From NCBI GenBank assembly GCA_002396325.1, contig DGXM01000094.1, positions 20,714 to 25,806 on the forward strand: 5,093 bases of DNA, written 5' to 3'. The position numbers and the translations under genes were made by a program. Source of the stretch: Treponema sp. UBA4232. Lineage in GTDB: Bacteria; Spirochaetota; Spirochaetia; Treponematales; Treponemataceae. Below are positions 4,840 through 5,093 of this stretch, in pieces. Numbering within the stretch: position 1 is the first letter of the stretch; every line of letters starts with the position of its first letter. The notes under the pieces are model-generated. The model searched no databases, was not told where the DNA came from, and saw only the letters and a list, made by a program, of their open reading frames with translations.

Positions 4840-4965
4840 CGGGGCCTCCGCACGAATCAAGGACAGCTCTAAAACAGATGTTTCAAAGACTCCCTTAAGC
4901 CGAAAAACTTTCAAGCTGTATCAACGCGTTAAAACCACACGTAAAAAGCAATGAAAAGTGACGGT

Positions 4966-4994
4966 ATTATATTCACAAGCAAAAATTTCGTCAA
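4966..4994 (-). promoter_or_regulatory. Near-consensus sigma-70 promoter of the beta-barrel gene
   Basis: The minus strand carries TTGACG (4989-4994), exactly 17 bp, then TATAAT (4966-4971): 11 of 12 consensus bases. The predicted start is a purine (A4959), 7 nt after the -10. The -35 touches a GC-rich inverted repeat (4993-5020). Confidence 0.75.
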
Positions 4995-5028
4995 GCCTGT
5001 CCCCCTTGCAGACAGGGCTTCAGCATGA
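4993..5028 (-). repeat. Inverted repeat and palindrome-family remnant at the -35 of the beta-barrel promoter
   Basis: AAGCCTGTC (4993-5001) pairs with GACAGGGCTT (5011-5020), a 9-bp stem with one bulge and a 9-nt loop. Just beyond, the minus strand reads TCATGCTGAAGC (5028-5017), very close to the TCATGCTGAAC left arm of the main repeat cluster but in the opposite orientation. It may be a decayed element of that family, or the end of a transcript entering from beyond the window. Confidence 0.5.
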
Positions 5029-5050
5029 AACAAAATGCAAAGAGTTCAAA

Positions 5051-5093
5051 ATGAGTCAGCAAAAAATCAAGGAATCCTCCCTGAAGGGTCCCT
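5051..5093 (+). CDS. Possible start of a gene cut by the window edge
   Basis: A plus-strand frame beginning MSQQKIKESSLKGP stays open to the end of the window. AAGAG lies six bases before its ATG, a partial ribosome-binding site. Another frame from ATG 5035 is also open to the edge, and a 9-codon ORF from 5025 overlaps the 5051 start by ATGA. Fourteen codons are too few to assign a family or be sure it is a gene. If real, it is divergent from the beta-barrel gene. Confidence 0.3.
   Translation, partial: MSQQKIKESSLKGP

Larger units (their letters stand above)
4724..4959 (-). promoter_or_regulatory. Long structured 5' leader of the beta-barrel gene
   Basis: From the predicted start at A4959 the leader is about 236 nt. 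Its first structured part is a stem between ACAGCTTGAAAG (4919-4908) and TTTTAGAGCTGT (4874-4863): twelve facing positions with one mismatch and two wobbles, enclosing about 33 nt. It is followed by a GC-rich island with the mini-ORF (about 4820-4850), then two further hairpins and the T-tract. I see no conserved T-box, cobalamin, SAM, glycine or FMN riboswitch motif. No other gene is visible in this stretch. Confidence 0.5.

Noticed and set aside
4571..4954. Open frames of 127 and 107 codons on the plus strand opposite the beta-barrel gene's start and leader
   Set aside because: They run antisense to the signal-peptide region and across the promoter-proximal leader, lack ribosome-binding sites, and show basic or serine-rich compositions typical of shadow frames.
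3584..4994. Beta-barrel gene as a mobile cassette flanked by inverted repeats (main cluster and the opposite-facing remnant at 5017-5028)
   Set aside because: The right-hand match is only about 12 bp, there is no transposase or target-site duplication, and such repeats are expected in many intergenic regions.
4991..5092. Minus-strand frame open from the window edge to a TGA near 4991, as the end of an upstream gene
   Set aside because: Its translation passes through the inverted repeat and repeat remnant (…MLKPCLQGGQA), as expected for non-coding repeat DNA. It ends inside the -35 of the beta-barrel promoter, and nothing else supports it.

Overview
The window most resembles a spirochaete chromosome, probably a Treponema-like gut, rumen or oral species. 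This is inference from several signs: a cell-envelope-rich gene set, a lipoprotein with a relaxed lipobox, a small outer-membrane beta-barrel protein, an AspT/YidE-type permease, and an intergenic cluster of the GTCATnCnGAAC...GnATGAC palindrome type. No rRNA, tRNA, CRISPR array, insertion sequence or phage gene is visible.

Layout from left to right. rsgA (41-1003, minus) encodes the ribosome-assembly GTPase RsgA. It is divergent from an uncharacterised lipoprotein gene (1255-2130, plus) across a 251-bp AT-rich spacer. The lipoprotein gene converges with a permease gene (2262-3461, minus), and one strong bidirectional terminator (2177-2222) serves both. The permease is a 399-residue AspT/YidE-family carrier without the usual central TrkA_C (RCK_C) domains, and it sits behind a perfect consensus sigma-70 promoter (TTGACA-N17-TATAAT). 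The 551-bp gap upstream of it (3462-4012) is mostly a cluster of imperfect palindromes and short tandem units (3584-3974). Next is an outer-membrane beta-barrel gene (4013-4723, minus). The last 40 bp (from 5051, plus) may hold the start of a gene cut by the window edge.

The most interesting part is the leader of the beta-barrel gene. A near-consensus promoter (TTGACG-N17-TATAAT, 4966-4994) predicts a leader of about 236 nt. In order it contains a long stem, an 11-codon arginine-rich ORF with its own GGAGG, a hairpin whose 5' arm overlaps that ORF's stop codon, and a terminator-like hairpin with nine Ts that ends directly against the gene's AAGGAG. This is the architecture of an attenuated leader and fits no riboswitch or T-box motif I can recognise. 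rsgA in contrast has a promoter so close to its ATG that the mRNA should be almost leaderless.

The four main genes look like separate transcription units rather than one operon, and nothing in the sequence ties them to a common pathway beyond envelope and housekeeping roles.
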